NCBI RefSeq assembly: GCF_001025215.1
Contig: NZ_AP012330.1
Location: 1,984,001-2,048,000, forward strand
DNA: 64,000 nucleotides
Reading direction: 5' to 3'
Source: Bifidobacterium pseudocatenulatum DSM 20438 = JCM 1200 = LMG 10505
Lineage (GTDB): Bacteria > Actinomycetota > Actinomycetes > Actinomycetales > Bifidobacteriaceae
The notes under the pieces are model-generated. The model ran no database searches and was not told where the DNA came from. It saw only the letters and a list, made by a program, of their open reading frames with translations. The first letter of the stretch is position 1, and every line of letters starts with the position of its first letter. Below are positions 26,796-36,952 of the stretch, piece after piece. The position numbers were made by a program, and so were the translations under genes.

Positions 26796-29393
26796 ATGCC
26801 TATTTTTTCGCCTGACCGTCATGCTTGTGCACCTTCATACGTAAAACTTACTAAGCAGCCGATTGCGGGTGGAACATATCGCCCTCTTGCGAATGACGAA
26901 GACAGCAACGCTTGCGCCCCATCCGCCCTTTCAGGCCACCACGGTTCAAAACTGTATACGCAGAAATCAGCAATTCACGCCATCTCCGATAACACAAGCA
27001 TTTTCATTCCCAAAGTCGATGCGCCCCATCTGCCAAAAACGACTGACGACAAGTCCATTAACGAAGCTGCGAACAACAGTACCCATCCAGCCCCCCTATC
27101 TGCTGAAATTCAGCTCACGCAAACTGACGAACATCCTCTGATGCAGGCCTTTGAAGTCTGCAAGCAAGCAGCCCGCACCACAACAAACGCGCTTTCCACC
27201 GCAGGGCACGCAGTCGTAAAAGCCGCCAAAACTACCGGCCACGCCATCCATATCGCCGCCACAGCAGTAAAGACCGCATGGCACACCTTCACCAACTTCA
27301 AAGCCGTTCAACTCATCATCAAATTCTTTAGAAAAGCATATGGCCCGTGGAAGAAGCGCATGAGGTTCTCCTATGCGTTCTACGCCATCGTATTCACCCT
27401 ATTGACTTCTGCCGAGGTCATCTTCCTTCAGTGGGGAATGTATAGCGAACCAACATACGATAAAAGCAACGAGGTGGATCAGACAACCAAAATCCTGAAC
27501 AGTGTCGCAGGGCAAGTCACCAAATTCGTCAGTCAAATGTATCTTGAGCAAAAATACCAATTCCTGCTCAGTCTGTTTACACTCGCAGTGATTTATCTTG
27601 TTTTCATCTTTGTCACCAATCGTTTTTGGATTGCGACATTATTGTTCGGTATTCTTTTCACTGTCTACGGAACGGCCAACAGCGTTAAGATGGGACTACG
27701 CAATGAATCAATCATTCCTGCCGATCTATCTTTTGTGACAGGAGGAGATTCAGGAAAACTTCTGTCTTTCATTCCTAAAGAAAGTCAGTCATTCGTCAAC
27801 GGAGCCGCCACTGTTTTAGTCTGGTTCATTTGCTGCTGTATCGTTTTCTTCATTATAGATGGTAGACGGAGTTTCATCTATTGCTCATGGAAAAGACCTT
27901 TTGCAAGCATTAAAAACTTTACTGGCACTCTTACCCGCATTGTTGCCGCAATATCCAGTATTGCTTTGCTCTGTTCCTACTCTTGGAACCTCAGCGTTCC
28001 CGGCTCCTGGGCATACTCTTTCGCGGGATCGCTTGGGTATACTCCTTCCTTATTCGATACTAAAATTGACGCCCAGACCAATGGTCCGGTCACTACATTC
28101 CTCAGCTTGGCAAAAACGAAAGTGATAGAAAAACCAAAAGATTATAATCGCGATACAATGACGCAAATTGCGGAAAAATACTCTCAGCAGGCCATATCAA
28201 TCAACAACAACAGGCAGAATGACCTTACTGACAGTACTGTAGTAATGATTCTTTCGGAGACTTTTTCCGATCCAACAAGAATTCCTGGTATTTCTTTTTC
28301 GACTGATCCGATTCCGAATATTCATGCTATAAAAGACACCACGACCTCGGGCTTGATGTTGTCTTCGGGGTATGGCGGAGGTACCGCCAATATGGAATAT
28401 CAAGCTTTGACGGGTTTAAGTCTGTCTATTTTTGATGATTCCCTCATTATCCCGTTCCAACAGCTTGTGCCTAATCAGAAGAACCCTTATGCCTTCAACC
28501 AAATCTGGAACAATCGATATGGCGCTGACGGCTCTGACGCAGTTCATCCGTATTACCAAAGCATGTATCTGAGAAACGTTGACTACAAGAAATTTGGCTT
28601 TTCTCACCTACGCACTCTTGATAGCACTCCCTCAATCAAGCACAAAGACACAATCGACTACTCTCCATACGTCAGTGATGAAGAGGCATACAAAAATATT
28701 ATTGATTTAATCGAAAAGCAAAAGCACCCACAGTTTTTGCAATTATCCACCATGCAAAATCATATGCCTTACACCAATTGGTACATCGATAATGAATTTG
28801 TAGGCGCAGATACTTCCACAGGATTGTCTGCGGACGAATATCAAAATCTCGAAACCTATACTAAAGGACTAAACCTCACCGATCAGGCAACCGCTTCGTT
28901 CTTAGACGAACTCAACCAAATTGACAAGCCAATTACTGTGATTTTCTATGGCGATCACCTGCCTAGTATCTATTCGACAGCTGATCAGGATACTGAAAAT
29001 CACGTCGCTCTACATGAAACCGACTACTTTATATGGTCAAACAGTGCATCAGCATCAAGTGGAACGAAACTCGATGCCTCTAATACAGCCTTCACGTCGC
29101 CAAATTACTTCATGTCATTAGCAGCCAACCATATGAATGCGAAAGTATCTCCTTATCTTGCATTACTTACACAATTGTTGGAACAAATTCCCGCAGCAAG
29201 TCGCATCGCAACAGAAACAGGCGGAATCAGTTCAGGGGACACAACGTATCTGGACATGTCAGGCAATCAGATCTCGAAGAAATCACTGAGTAAGGACGCA
29301 AAACAACTACTTCGTGACTATGAATTGGTTCAATATGATATGACCGCAGGCAAAGGGTATCTAAACAACACCGATTTCACCAAAGTCCAATAA
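26796..29393 (+). CDS. LTA-synthase/MdoB-like phosphoglycerol transferase
   Basis: 865 residues from ATG 26796, with AAGGA eight bases upstream. An unusually long cytosolic N-terminus (about 185 residues, Thr/Ala/His-rich) precedes about five membrane spans (195-400) and an extracellular sulfatase-fold domain. Catalytic marks: metal-site ILSETFSDP, nucleophile Thr530 in GGGTANMEYQ, LSTMQNHMPY, and metal-binding FYGDHLP. Such enzymes transfer glycerol phosphate from phosphatidylglycerol to lipid or glycan acceptors. Placement at the head of a polysaccharide locus suggests decoration of the exported glycan (inferred). Codon use is AT-rich. It is followed by a GT gene after 50 bp. Confidence 0.88.
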   Translation: MPIFSPDRHACAPSYVKLTKQPIAGGTYRPLANDEDSNACAPSALSGHHGSKLYTQKSAIHAISDNTSIFIPKVDAPHLPKTTDDKSINEAANNSTHPAPLSAEIQLTQTDEHPLMQAFEVCKQAARTTTNALSTAGHAVVKAAKTTGHAIHIAATAVKTAWHTFTNFKAVQLIIKFFRKAYGPWKKRMRFSYAFYAIVFTLLTSAEVIFLQWGMYSEPTYDKSNEVDQTTKILNSVAGQVTKFVSQMYLEQKYQFLLSLFTLAVIYLVFIFVTNRFWIATLLFGILFTVYGTANSVKMGLRNESIIPADLSFVTGGDSGKLLSFIPKESQSFVNGAATVLVWFICCCIVFFIIDGRRSFIYCSWKRPFASIKNFTGTLTRIVAAISSIALLCSYSWNLSVPGSWAYSFAGSLGYTPSLFDTKIDAQTNGPVTTFLSLAKTKVIEKPKDYNRDTMTQIAEKYSQQAISINNNRQNDLTDSTVVMILSETFSDPTRIPGISFSTDPIPNIHAIKDTTTSGLMLSSGYGGGTANMEYQALTGLSLSIFDDSLIIPFQQLVPNQKNPYAFNQIWNNRYGADGSDAVHPYYQSMYLRNVDYKKFGFSHLRTLDSTPSIKHKDTIDYSPYVSDEEAYKNIIDLIEKQKHPQFLQLSTMQNHMPYTNWYIDNEFVGADTSTGLSADEYQNLETYTKGLNLTDQATASFLDELNQIDKPITVIFYGDHLPSIYSTADQDTENHVALHETDYFIWSNSASASSGTKLDASNTAFTSPNYFMSLAANHMNAKVSPYLALLTQLLEQIPAASRIATETGGISSGDTTYLDMSGNQISKKSLSKDAKQLLRDYELVQYDMTAGKGYLNNTDFTKVQ

Positions 29394-29443
29394 CCTTGTA
29401 CGATAGAAACGTACGACTAACCCATGCGTCAAGGATGCACTTC

Positions 29444-30469
29444 ATGACCGGTATAAGACCGTTGGTCTCAATTATTGTTCCCGTGTATAACGCAGAAAAA
29501 TATCTGCCATACTGTATCGATTCAATTCTGGCTCAGTCATACCAAACCTTGGAAATCATCCTCGTCGATGATGGCGCTACGGATAAGTCGCCACAAATTT
29601 GCGACAGTTATGCAGCTCTGGACTCTCGTGTTCATGTCATTCATCAAGAAAATGGTGGCATCGCTAAAGCTCAGAACGCTGGCCTCGATGCCGCACACGG
29701 TGAATATGTCGCTTTTGCGGACAACGATGACATTTTGGATTGTCATAACATTGAATTCCTTCTGCATGCTCTCCTAAGCAGCGGCTCTGACATGTCTAAG
29801 GCTCGGTGGCAACAGTTTGGCATCTCACAGCTCGATAAGGTCAAATCAGTTGCAGCAGTAGGCGCAACGGCACCTAACAAAGTAACTGCATTCAAAAACC
29901 CACTTCGGTCGTATCAAACTGTTTTCTGCAAGAGTCTTCGTCTCATCGGTGACATACTCAAAAAAAATACCGAAGCTCGTTACTTCAACGAGGCGAACTG
30001 GTGCCGCTTATACAAACGAGAATTGTGGGACGGCATTCGTTTCCCCGAAGGCATGTATGCCCAAGATGTCATGGTAGCCGGCAAGTTATACTCCCGCATG
30101 CATAAAGTTGTGGACATCGATTGTACTTTGTACTACTGGCTCCAGTCCCCTGGATCCGTCACTCACAGCAAGCGCAATTACAGTTTTTACCAGGACAATC
30201 TCAACGCGGGGCTGTCAAATTTCGAGCATGCTCTCAGCCAAGGCGTGCTTCCAGCCCGCAGCTACTACACCATGATCGGATCACTAAACGAGGCAGCCTC
30301 CGCCCCCGATTTAAGCTCAAATAGAAGCACTTATGAGCGTAGCAAGAACGAGGCTCAATCTCTTATTAGGAAGCTGTCTCTTTCGCAAAAAACAATTTGT
30401 GTAATTCTGCGTCATATGCGGTTAGTTGAAAAGGCTGTGTACGACCGCAAAATTAAAAACATGCAGTAG
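29444..30469 (+). CDS. Family 2 glycosyltransferase
   Basis: 341 residues from ATG 29444, with AAGGA eight bases upstream. The GT-A fold is marked by VSIIVPVYNAEKYL, ILVDDGATDKSP, NGGIAKAQNAGLD and the DxD-type site FADNDD. A later WCRLYKRELW and GMYAQDVMVAGK give the acceptor region typical of capsular GT2 enzymes. No membrane spans, so it acts at the inner face of the membrane. Donor and acceptor sugars cannot be deduced. It lies between the phosphoglycerol transferase and the exporter genes. Confidence 0.9.
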   Translation: MTGIRPLVSIIVPVYNAEKYLPYCIDSILAQSYQTLEIILVDDGATDKSPQICDSYAALDSRVHVIHQENGGIAKAQNAGLDAAHGEYVAFADNDDILDCHNIEFLLHALLSSGSDMSKARWQQFGISQLDKVKSVAAVGATAPNKVTAFKNPLRSYQTVFCKSLRLIGDILKKNTEARYFNEANWCRLYKRELWDGIRFPEGMYAQDVMVAGKLYSRMHKVVDIDCTLYYWLQSPGSVTHSKRNYSFYQDNLNAGLSNFEHALSQGVLPARSYYTMIGSLNEAASAPDLSSNRSTYERSKNEAQSLIRKLSLSQKTICVILRHMRLVEKAVYDRKIKNMQ

Positions 30470-30573
30470 CTTGCTTCCCAAAGCAATCCAACGTTATATG
30501 TGGCATGTGCATAGGGTGTAGATTTTAAACAGCCTAAAGTTTCAGCTATCCCTTTTGATAGAGTGGAGAGACT

Positions 30574-31401
30574 ATGAGTGACTTAATTCGGCGTTTCAAG
30601 GCTAAGTACCGATATTCAATAGTGGTATTTAAAGAATTAGTGAAGACTGACTTCCAGCTAAGATATCAAGGATCTTTTCTAGGCGTACTTTGGTCTGTCT
30701 TAAAACCGTTGATGCTTTTTGCCGTCATGTACATGGTTTTCGTCCGATTCCTACGTTTTTCGGACGGTACTCCTACATTTGCGATTTCACTTCTGTGCGG
30801 TACATGCTTGTGGTCATTCTTTTCTGAAGCGACCACTATGGGAATGCAGTCAATAGTTAATCGTGGCGATTTACTTCGCAAGGTTCATTTCCCGAGCTAT
30901 ATCATCGTTGCCGCAACAACCATGGGATCTATGATTTCCCTTGGAATAAACTTGCTTGTGGTTGTCATCTTCGGTTTCTTCTCGCACGCCCATTACACAT
31001 GGTATATGCTGCTAGTTCCTCTGAACGTACTGCAGCTTTATGCGCTGGCCCTCGCCATTTCGTTGCTTCTCGGCACGTTGTATGTATATTTTCGAGATGT
31101 GTCCCATATATGGGATGTCGTTTTACAAGCAATGTTTTATGCGATTCCTGTAATTTATCCACTTTCTATGGTTTCGCAGTACTTCCCCGCTGTGTCCAAA
31201 ATTATGTTACTCAATCCAATAGCGCAGACCATCATGGATGTCCGTCACAATCTGTTATCTCCAGAGGACATTCCAACTGTATGGACATGGGTGGGTGACC
31301 CCATTCTTTCCCTTATCCCGTATGCTCTGACGGCATTATTGCTCTGGCTTGGTGTACATGTTTTCCGAAAGAATAGCAGCAAATTCGCGGAGGTACTCTA
31401 G
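30574..31401 (+). CDS. ABC-2 polysaccharide exporter permease (TagG/Wzm type)
   Basis: 275 residues with six membrane spans. The ABC-2 hallmark appears as VKTDFQLRYQGSFLGVLWSVLKPL, followed by FLRFSDGTPTFAISLLCGTCLW, and late YAIPVIYPLSMV. With the next gene it forms the transporter that moves lipid-linked glycan to the outer face. Its stop codon overlaps the GTG start of the ATPase (TAGTG), indicating tight coupling. A GAGTGGAGAG lies just before the start. Confidence 0.93.
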   Translation: MSDLIRRFKAKYRYSIVVFKELVKTDFQLRYQGSFLGVLWSVLKPLMLFAVMYMVFVRFLRFSDGTPTFAISLLCGTCLWSFFSEATTMGMQSIVNRGDLLRKVHFPSYIIVAATTMGSMISLGINLLVVVIFGFFSHAHYTWYMLLVPLNVLQLYALALAISLLLGTLYVYFRDVSHIWDVVLQAMFYAIPVIYPLSMVSQYFPAVSKIMLLNPIAQTIMDVRHNLLSPEDIPTVWTWVGDPILSLIPYALTALLLWLGVHVFRKNSSKFAEVL

Positions 31402-32675
31402 TGACTACAGTTGAAACCCCGATTGTCCTGTCGAACGATGAAGAGAATCCCCTCGCGCTATCTGTTTCTCACGTTGCAAAATCGTTCCGTCTGCCGACAG
31501 AACAGGCAAGTGGCCTAAAACAAGCCTTCCTGAACTGGACCAAAGGCATCAAAGGATACCGTGAACAGCAAGTGCTGCGCGATATTTCTTTCGAAGTACG
31601 AAAAGGTGATTTCTTTGGTATCGTCGGACGAAACGGCTCTGGAAAATCAACCCTCCTCAAGATTATTTCAGGTATCTATACACCCGAAAAAGGCAACGTT
31701 GTGATAAATGGAACTCTAGTCCCGTTTATCGAATTAGGTGTCGGTTTTAATCCAGAATTAACGGGTAGAGAAAATGTGTACCTCAATGGCGCACTCCTCG
31801 GTTTCTCTCGCGACCAAGTCGACGCAATGTATGACGATATCGTTGAATTTGCTGAGCTTGGTGAATTCATGGATCAGAAACTTAAAAACTATTCTAGCGG
31901 CATGCAGGTGCGTCTTGCTTTCTCTGTGGCTATCAAGGCGCGCGGAGACATTCTAGTTCTAGATGAAGTACTTGCGGTTGGAGACGAGGCTTTCCAGAAG
32001 AAGTGTGATAGGTTCTTTAAGCAGGTCAAAACCGATCCAAGCAAGACAGTTATACTTGTCACGCATAGCATGGATGCCGTCAAGAAGTATTGCAATAAGG
32101 CAATTCTCATTAAAGACGGTGAAATTATTGCCTCTGGTGACCCACATAATGTCGCAGATCAGTATTCGCTCGAGAATGCACATGAACTCAACTATTACAA
32201 GACAAAGAACGACTCGAGCAAGGAGCTTCACTATCCCAATGGTCTGAACCAGCGCGTTCCCGTGCTTCGAATAACTCCTGTCAGCCCTAAAATCGTCGAT
32301 GGGGAATCTCCCTTTGTTTTTGACGTTGAATATGAATACGCCATTAGTGATCGACAGGGATATCTGGGGCTAATTCTGCAAGATGCACGACGCGGTGGCC
32401 AAATTTATGACGTCGATACTCAAAGCGAATATTTCGGTCTCCCAATTGAAAAAGGGCACCATAAAGTCCGGTTTTCCATTCCAATGGAGCAATTCAATAA
32501 CGGGGAGTTCCGCATTTTCGCCACCATCCGTTCTGAGTCAGAGGAATCAGAACGGCCAGATTACGTCGCTTTCACCAACGATGATTTCTGCTGCTATTTT
32601 GCAGTGCGCAATGATAGAAACAGCGAAAATGGTATCCTCAGTGACCGCGCGTTGACTTTTAATCGCATCGACTAG
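31401..32675 (+). CDS. ABC exporter ATPase with Wzt-like C-terminal domain
   Basis: 424 residues from a GTG at 31401, GGAGGT seven bases upstream. The nucleotide-binding domain has Walker A GRNGSGKST (76-84), signature YSSGM (164-168), and Walker B DILVLDE (183-189). A linker leads to a C-terminal domain of about 140 residues (from about 280), a beta-sandwich as in Wzt that reads the end of the glycan before export. This extension implies that the chain carries a terminal modification; the neighbouring phosphoglycerol transferase or acyltransferase could supply it (inferred). Confidence 0.93.
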   Translation: MTTVETPIVLSNDEENPLALSVSHVAKSFRLPTEQASGLKQAFLNWTKGIKGYREQQVLRDISFEVRKGDFFGIVGRNGSGKSTLLKIISGIYTPEKGNVVINGTLVPFIELGVGFNPELTGRENVYLNGALLGFSRDQVDAMYDDIVEFAELGEFMDQKLKNYSSGMQVRLAFSVAIKARGDILVLDEVLAVGDEAFQKKCDRFFKQVKTDPSKTVILVTHSMDAVKKYCNKAILIKDGEIIASGDPHNVADQYSLENAHELNYYKTKNDSSKELHYPNGLNQRVPVLRITPVSPKIVDGESPFVFDVEYEYAISDRQGYLGLILQDARRGGQIYDVDTQSEYFGLPIEKGHHKVRFSIPMEQFNNGEFRIFATIRSESEESERPDYVAFTNDDFCCYFAVRNDRNSENGILSDRALTFNRID

Positions 32676-32833
32676 TCAAGTTTTACGAGAAGGACGACTT
32701 TCAAAAAATTGACAGGTCTTTAGAAAGCGACAGCGAGTCATTGCTGTAAGTAATTATGATCAGATAAATAACTGCAGCAACCTGTCCAGGTCGTGATACG
32801 TATTATCAATACACACAGAGAGAGCAAACTACT

Positions 32834-34780
32834 ATGAAAATTCAAGATGAGTCATCGGTAAAACGTCTTGGGATTTTCTTCTTCTACGATGCAGAAGGCG
32901 TGGTAGATGACTACATCCCTACATTGCTGAATGGTTTCAGACCCTATCTTTCTGAAATGACTATCGTCTGCAATGGAAAATTGAACGAGGCAGGAGAAAA
33001 AATTCTTTCCTCGTATACAAATAACCTGATTGTTCGCCCAAATGAGGGCTTCGATGTTTGGGCTTATAAAACTGCAATGGAATCTTACGGTTGGGAAAAA
33101 CTCGTATCTTTCGATGAAGTTGTGCTGTTCAACGCCACCATCATGGGTCCTGTCTATCCGTTCTCTGAAATGTTCGAGACGATGGATCAGCGTGATTTGG
33201 ACTTCTGGGGTATCACAAAGTTCCATAAAGTTCCACAGGACCCATTCGGGCGCAGTCCCTTTGGATATCTACCAGAGCATATTCAATCCCACTTCCACGC
33301 ATACCGTCGAAGCCTGATTGAGAGCAAGTCATTCCAAGACTATTGGGACAATATGCCTCCTATTAAAAGCTACTATGACTCTGTTGGCCTCCATGAGTCA
33401 TTGTTTACTAAACGTTTTGCTGACAAGGGATTTAAGTGGGACACCTACGTCAATACGGATGATTTAGAAGGCTTTACATACGGACCGATTACTTTTGCCG
33501 CGAAGACACTAGTCGCAGAAAAGCGTTGCCCTATTTTCAAACGTCGCTCATTCTTCCATGACTACATGGATACCATGAATCAGTCCGTAGGCAATGCCGC
33601 GTTGGACTTGTTTGAATTCCTACGTGATCATACTGACTTTGATGTTGATCTCATTTGGCAAAATGCACTGAGAACCATGAATCTCGCAGATCTTGTCAGA
33701 AACCTGCATCTTGATTTTGTTCTTCCCTCAAATACTATCGCTCCCATTCCGACTAATAAGCGTATTGCTCTTATCATGCATTTGTACTATATGGATTTGC
33801 TCGATAAGACTCTGGAATACGCTAAATCCATGCCGGAAGGTTGCGATTTCATTTTCACCGTTGGCTCTGAGGAGAACGCTACGATTGTGCGAGAGCGTTG
33901 CAAAGATCTGCCCTATAACGTTGATGTGCGTGTTATTCAGAATCGCGGACGTGACGTCAGCGCATTATTGGTTGGAGCAGGCAAAGACTGCCTTCAATAC
34001 GATTACGTATGCTTCGCACATGACAAAAAAGTTACCCAACTTTCTCCATACAGCATAGGTGATGGCTTCTCTTATAAGTGCTTCGAGAATGTATTAGGAA
34101 GTAAGGCTCTGGTCAGCAATATAATCAATCATTTCGAGAATGATCCGCATGCTGGCGTTCTTGCGCCTGCGCCGCCGAACCATGCTGATTATTTTGGTAA
34201 TTTCGCCAGTCTTTGGGGGCCGAATTACGAAGGTACCAAGAAGATGCTTGAAGAAACACTACAGGTTAAGGTTCCACTGGATAAAAGTAAAGAACCTATT
34301 GCTCCCATGGGAACGATGTTTTGGTTCCGTCCAAAAGCTTTGCAACAGTTCTTCGACATCGACTGGAAGTATGAGGACTTCCCTCCTGAGCCGAATAAAA
34401 TCGACGGTTCCATGCTTCATTTTGTTGAACGAGCTTACGGTTATGTTCCTCAAGCCAACGGCTACTATACAGGCTATATCTATTCTGACCGTTTTGCGCG
34501 TATCGAGATCACTAACCTTTCTTATGATATCCAAAAGCTAGCCAATTCTGCCGCTCCATATCTTGATGCGACTTTACTTGGGACTTGTACAAATGTACCC
34601 CGTGGCTTCTCTTTAAGAGCTGCCATTCTTCTATGGTTCAAGCGTATGCTGGTAAAAATACCCTTTGCCTATCATTGCGGTGCAAAGTTCATGAACTTGT
34701 ATAGACATATCCGTCACCCGCGCACATACAAAACACGATATGGCAATGCCAACAGCCATCTGAAGAAAGACCGTACATGA
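32834..34780 (+). CDS. RgpF-like rhamnan synthesis protein
   Basis: 648 residues, two RgpF-type regions in tandem. The first has LGIFFFYDAEGVVDDYI, LIVRPNEGFDVWAYKTAM, VVLFNATIMGP and DFWGITKF. The second has IALIMHLYYMDLLD, VIQNRGRDVSALLVGAG, YVCFAHDKK and PMGTMFWFRPKAL. This matches RgpF of streptococcal rhamnose-glucose polysaccharide. Together with dTDP-rhamnose genes it points to a rhamnan backbone. It overlaps the acyltransferase start by four bases. The 158 bp before it hold no clear terminator. Confidence 0.9.
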   Translation: MKIQDESSVKRLGIFFFYDAEGVVDDYIPTLLNGFRPYLSEMTIVCNGKLNEAGEKILSSYTNNLIVRPNEGFDVWAYKTAMESYGWEKLVSFDEVVLFNATIMGPVYPFSEMFETMDQRDLDFWGITKFHKVPQDPFGRSPFGYLPEHIQSHFHAYRRSLIESKSFQDYWDNMPPIKSYYDSVGLHESLFTKRFADKGFKWDTYVNTDDLEGFTYGPITFAAKTLVAEKRCPIFKRRSFFHDYMDTMNQSVGNAALDLFEFLRDHTDFDVDLIWQNALRTMNLADLVRNLHLDFVLPSNTIAPIPTNKRIALIMHLYYMDLLDKTLEYAKSMPEGCDFIFTVGSEENATIVRERCKDLPYNVDVRVIQNRGRDVSALLVGAGKDCLQYDYVCFAHDKKVTQLSPYSIGDGFSYKCFENVLGSKALVSNIINHFENDPHAGVLAPAPPNHADYFGNFASLWGPNYEGTKKMLEETLQVKVPLDKSKEPIAPMGTMFWFRPKALQQFFDIDWKYEDFPPEPNKIDGSMLHFVERAYGYVPQANGYYTGYIYSDRFARIEITNLSYDIQKLANSAAPYLDATLLGTCTNVPRGFSLRAAILLWFKRMLVKIPFAYHCGAKFMNLYRHIRHPRTYKTRYGNANSHLKKDRT

Positions 34781-35847
34781 CAGACAATAGTCTCACCGCC
34801 AAGAAAGCTGAGGACGTAGCCCAGCAAAGCAAGAAAAAACGTCCACGACTTTTCTATTTGGATTTGGTGCGTGCGCTAGCTGCAATCCTTATTATTATCA
34901 CGCATTTCAACAATCCTTATATGCTTGGTCATCCAGTTTTTATATATGAACCATTTGGCATTTATGTAGGCAGTCTAGGTGTATCGTTGTTCCTCATCAT
35001 TTCGGGAGCAGCGCTTATGTACACATATGGCGAATCCAACAAACTAGACTGCAGGCATTTCTATTACAAGCGCTTCATTGGAATCTATCCAATGTTTTGG
35101 ATTGCATTCATTATCGCTAACGCCTATCTTTTTTTGCGTAACGGTGGACATGTATTCGCGAACGCCTCAAAATGGACGTTAATTTTCTCTATGCTCGGCA
35201 TTGACGGGTTAATGGCCAATACTTCACTTCCAACGTTCTATACGCTTGGTGAATGGTTCTTGGGATTCATCCTCATTTTCTATGCAGTATTTCCGTTATT
35301 GAGGTACGGGGTAAAAGAACATCCCATCGTCACTGGATCTGTCGCTATTGCATTGTATGCCTTGACGCTTTATTTCCATCCAATGCCCCTTGGATTACCA
35401 TCTGATTTATTGCTTACAATGAGGCTGCCTGAATTACTGTTCGGCATGTATTTCATTCAGTACATCAGAAAAATACCAACCTATGCAGCCGCAGTAGCTT
35501 TATTATTCCTTGTTGTACAAGAAATTCATCCACTGCTTAACGGGTCCTTTGCCGTGACCATCGTAGGAATTTGTGCATTTGCAGTTATAGTTTATATCGC
35601 AAAATGGCTTGATATACAACCTATTCGAGTGCCAGTAAATTCTGTATCAAAATATTCGTATCCTATTTTCTTAGTTCACCATGTTTTGATTTCACAGGTA
35701 TTCACAATTGTTGACTGTACTGCTTTGTCACACTTCGACGGTTATCTACTATTTTTTGTAGATTTCATGATAATCATGACATTGTCAATTGCACTGTATC
35801 GACTAGAAAAAAATACTATTCAATATATACATTCAATGTTTCAGTAA
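34777..35847 (+). CDS. Acyltransferase family 3 membrane protein
   Basis: 356 residues and about ten membrane spans. FYLDLVRALAAILIIITHF carries the conserved Arg and His of the acyltransferase 3 family, and FISGAAL-like LIISGAALMYTYG follows. Members acylate exported sugars, peptidoglycan or lipids from the cytoplasmic side. Start overlaps the rgpF-like stop (ATGA), so translation is coupled. It likely acetylates or acylates the polysaccharide (inferred). A strong bidirectional terminator closes this transcript at 35867. Confidence 0.9.
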   Translation: MTDNSLTAKKAEDVAQQSKKKRPRLFYLDLVRALAAILIIITHFNNPYMLGHPVFIYEPFGIYVGSLGVSLFLIISGAALMYTYGESNKLDCRHFYYKRFIGIYPMFWIAFIIANAYLFLRNGGHVFANASKWTLIFSMLGIDGLMANTSLPTFYTLGEWFLGFILIFYAVFPLLRYGVKEHPIVTGSVAIALYALTLYFHPMPLGLPSDLLLTMRLPELLFGMYFIQYIRKIPTYAAAVALLFLVVQEIHPLLNGSFAVTIVGICAFAVIVYIAKWLDIQPIRVPVNSVSKYSYPIFLVHHVLISQVFTIVDCTALSHFDGYLLFFVDFMIIMTLSIALYRLEKNTIQYIHSMFQ

Positions 35848-35866
35848 AATAAGAAACGATATCCTT

Positions 35867-35903
35867 ATAAATAATGCGCCTGATTTAACGGCGCATTATT
35901 TAT
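35867..35903. terminator. Bidirectional terminator between convergent units
   Basis: Perfect 14-bp arms ATAAATAATGCGCC (35867-35880) and GGCGCATTATTTAT (35890-35903). The AT-rich base serves as a T tract in both directions. Confidence 0.88.
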
Positions 35904-35909
35904 ATGCTA

Positions 35910-36863
35910 CTAAAAAGCTGTTTCAATGTAATACCGAGGACGATGCTTAGTTTCCAAGTAGATTTTACCTACATATTCGCCTACGATACCCATCGAAACC
36001 ATTAAGAAACCTCCAATGAGCCATATAGAGCACATCATAGATCCCCAACCGACAACAGCATGATTCATAAAAACAGACCCGATTGCATATGCCAACATGA
36101 TTAAGCCTATGAGTATAGATATCACGCCCAGACCCGTGACAAACTTCAAAGGCTTTGTGGAAAAAGATGTAATACCTTCCAGCGCAAAAGCAATCATCTT
36201 CTTCAATGGGTATTTAGACTCGCCAGCTTCACGCACACCACGCACATAATAAACCTTGCCGGTTTTAAAGCCAATCGACGGAACGATGCCTCGAAGGAAT
36301 AAATTGACTTCGTGATACTCAGATAGAGCCTCCAAAGCCAAACGGCTCATCAATCGATAATCAGCATGATTGGGCACAGTTTCAGCACCCATCCATTCAA
36401 AAACACGATAAAACATCAATGCTGAATTCCTCTTAAACCAAGAATCCTTCTCCCGAGAGGAGCGAACGCCATACACGATCTCACAGTGCTCTTGGCTAAA
36501 TTTCTTAACCATCTCATCTACAGCATTAACATCATCCTGCAAATCGGCATCCATGGAAATAGCCGCATCACATCCATCACGCAATGCTTGCATGAGTCCC
36601 GCGTATAAAGCACTCTGATGACCACGATTATGGGCAAGCTTCACTCCGCCGAACAACGCTTCATCCTCATAATGCAATTGCTGAATCAAATCCCAGGTAC
36701 CGTCTTTAGATCCATCGTCAACAAATAGAATGCGACTTTTCCCCGAAATACCATCACAAGCAATCAGCTGATTAATCTTCTTTTTTAGCACATCAGCAGT
36801 ATGTCTTAAACCTTCAGATTCGTTATAGCAAGGTAAGACAAAATAGACAACAGGTAAAGTCAT
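35910..36863 (-). CDS. GtrB-like polyprenyl-phosphate glycosyltransferase
   Basis: 317 residues from ATG 36863 (MTLPVVYFVLPCYNES). The GT2 catalytic part has ILFVDDGSKDGTW and MDADLQDD. Two C-terminal membrane helices follow (LGVISILIGLIMLAYA; SIWLIGGFLMVSMGIVGEYVGKIYL), and the protein ends RPRYYIE. That is the GtrB/DPM1-like layout that loads a sugar, usually glucose, on undecaprenyl phosphate. The next gene is a GtrII-like transferase, so the two form a side-chain addition module. Their order on the minus strand places the transferase first, 89 bp upstream. Confidence 0.93.
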   Translation of the reverse strand: MTLPVVYFVLPCYNESEGLRHTADVLKKKINQLIACDGISGKSRILFVDDGSKDGTWDLIQQLHYEDEALFGGVKLAHNRGHQSALYAGLMQALRDGCDAAISMDADLQDDVNAVDEMVKKFSQEHCEIVYGVRSSREKDSWFKRNSALMFYRVFEWMGAETVPNHADYRLMSRLALEALSEYHEVNLFLRGIVPSIGFKTGKVYYVRGVREAGESKYPLKKMIAFALEGITSFSTKPLKFVTGLGVISILIGLIMLAYAIGSVFMNHAVVGWGSMMCSIWLIGGFLMVSMGIVGEYVGKIYLETKHRPRYYIETAF

Positions 36864-36952
36864 AATGTCATTAGCCAAAATATATTCCCCAATTATCAAG
36901 TACTACCTTAAAAGGACAAAGCAATATAAATATATGCTCCAATACGCAAAAG

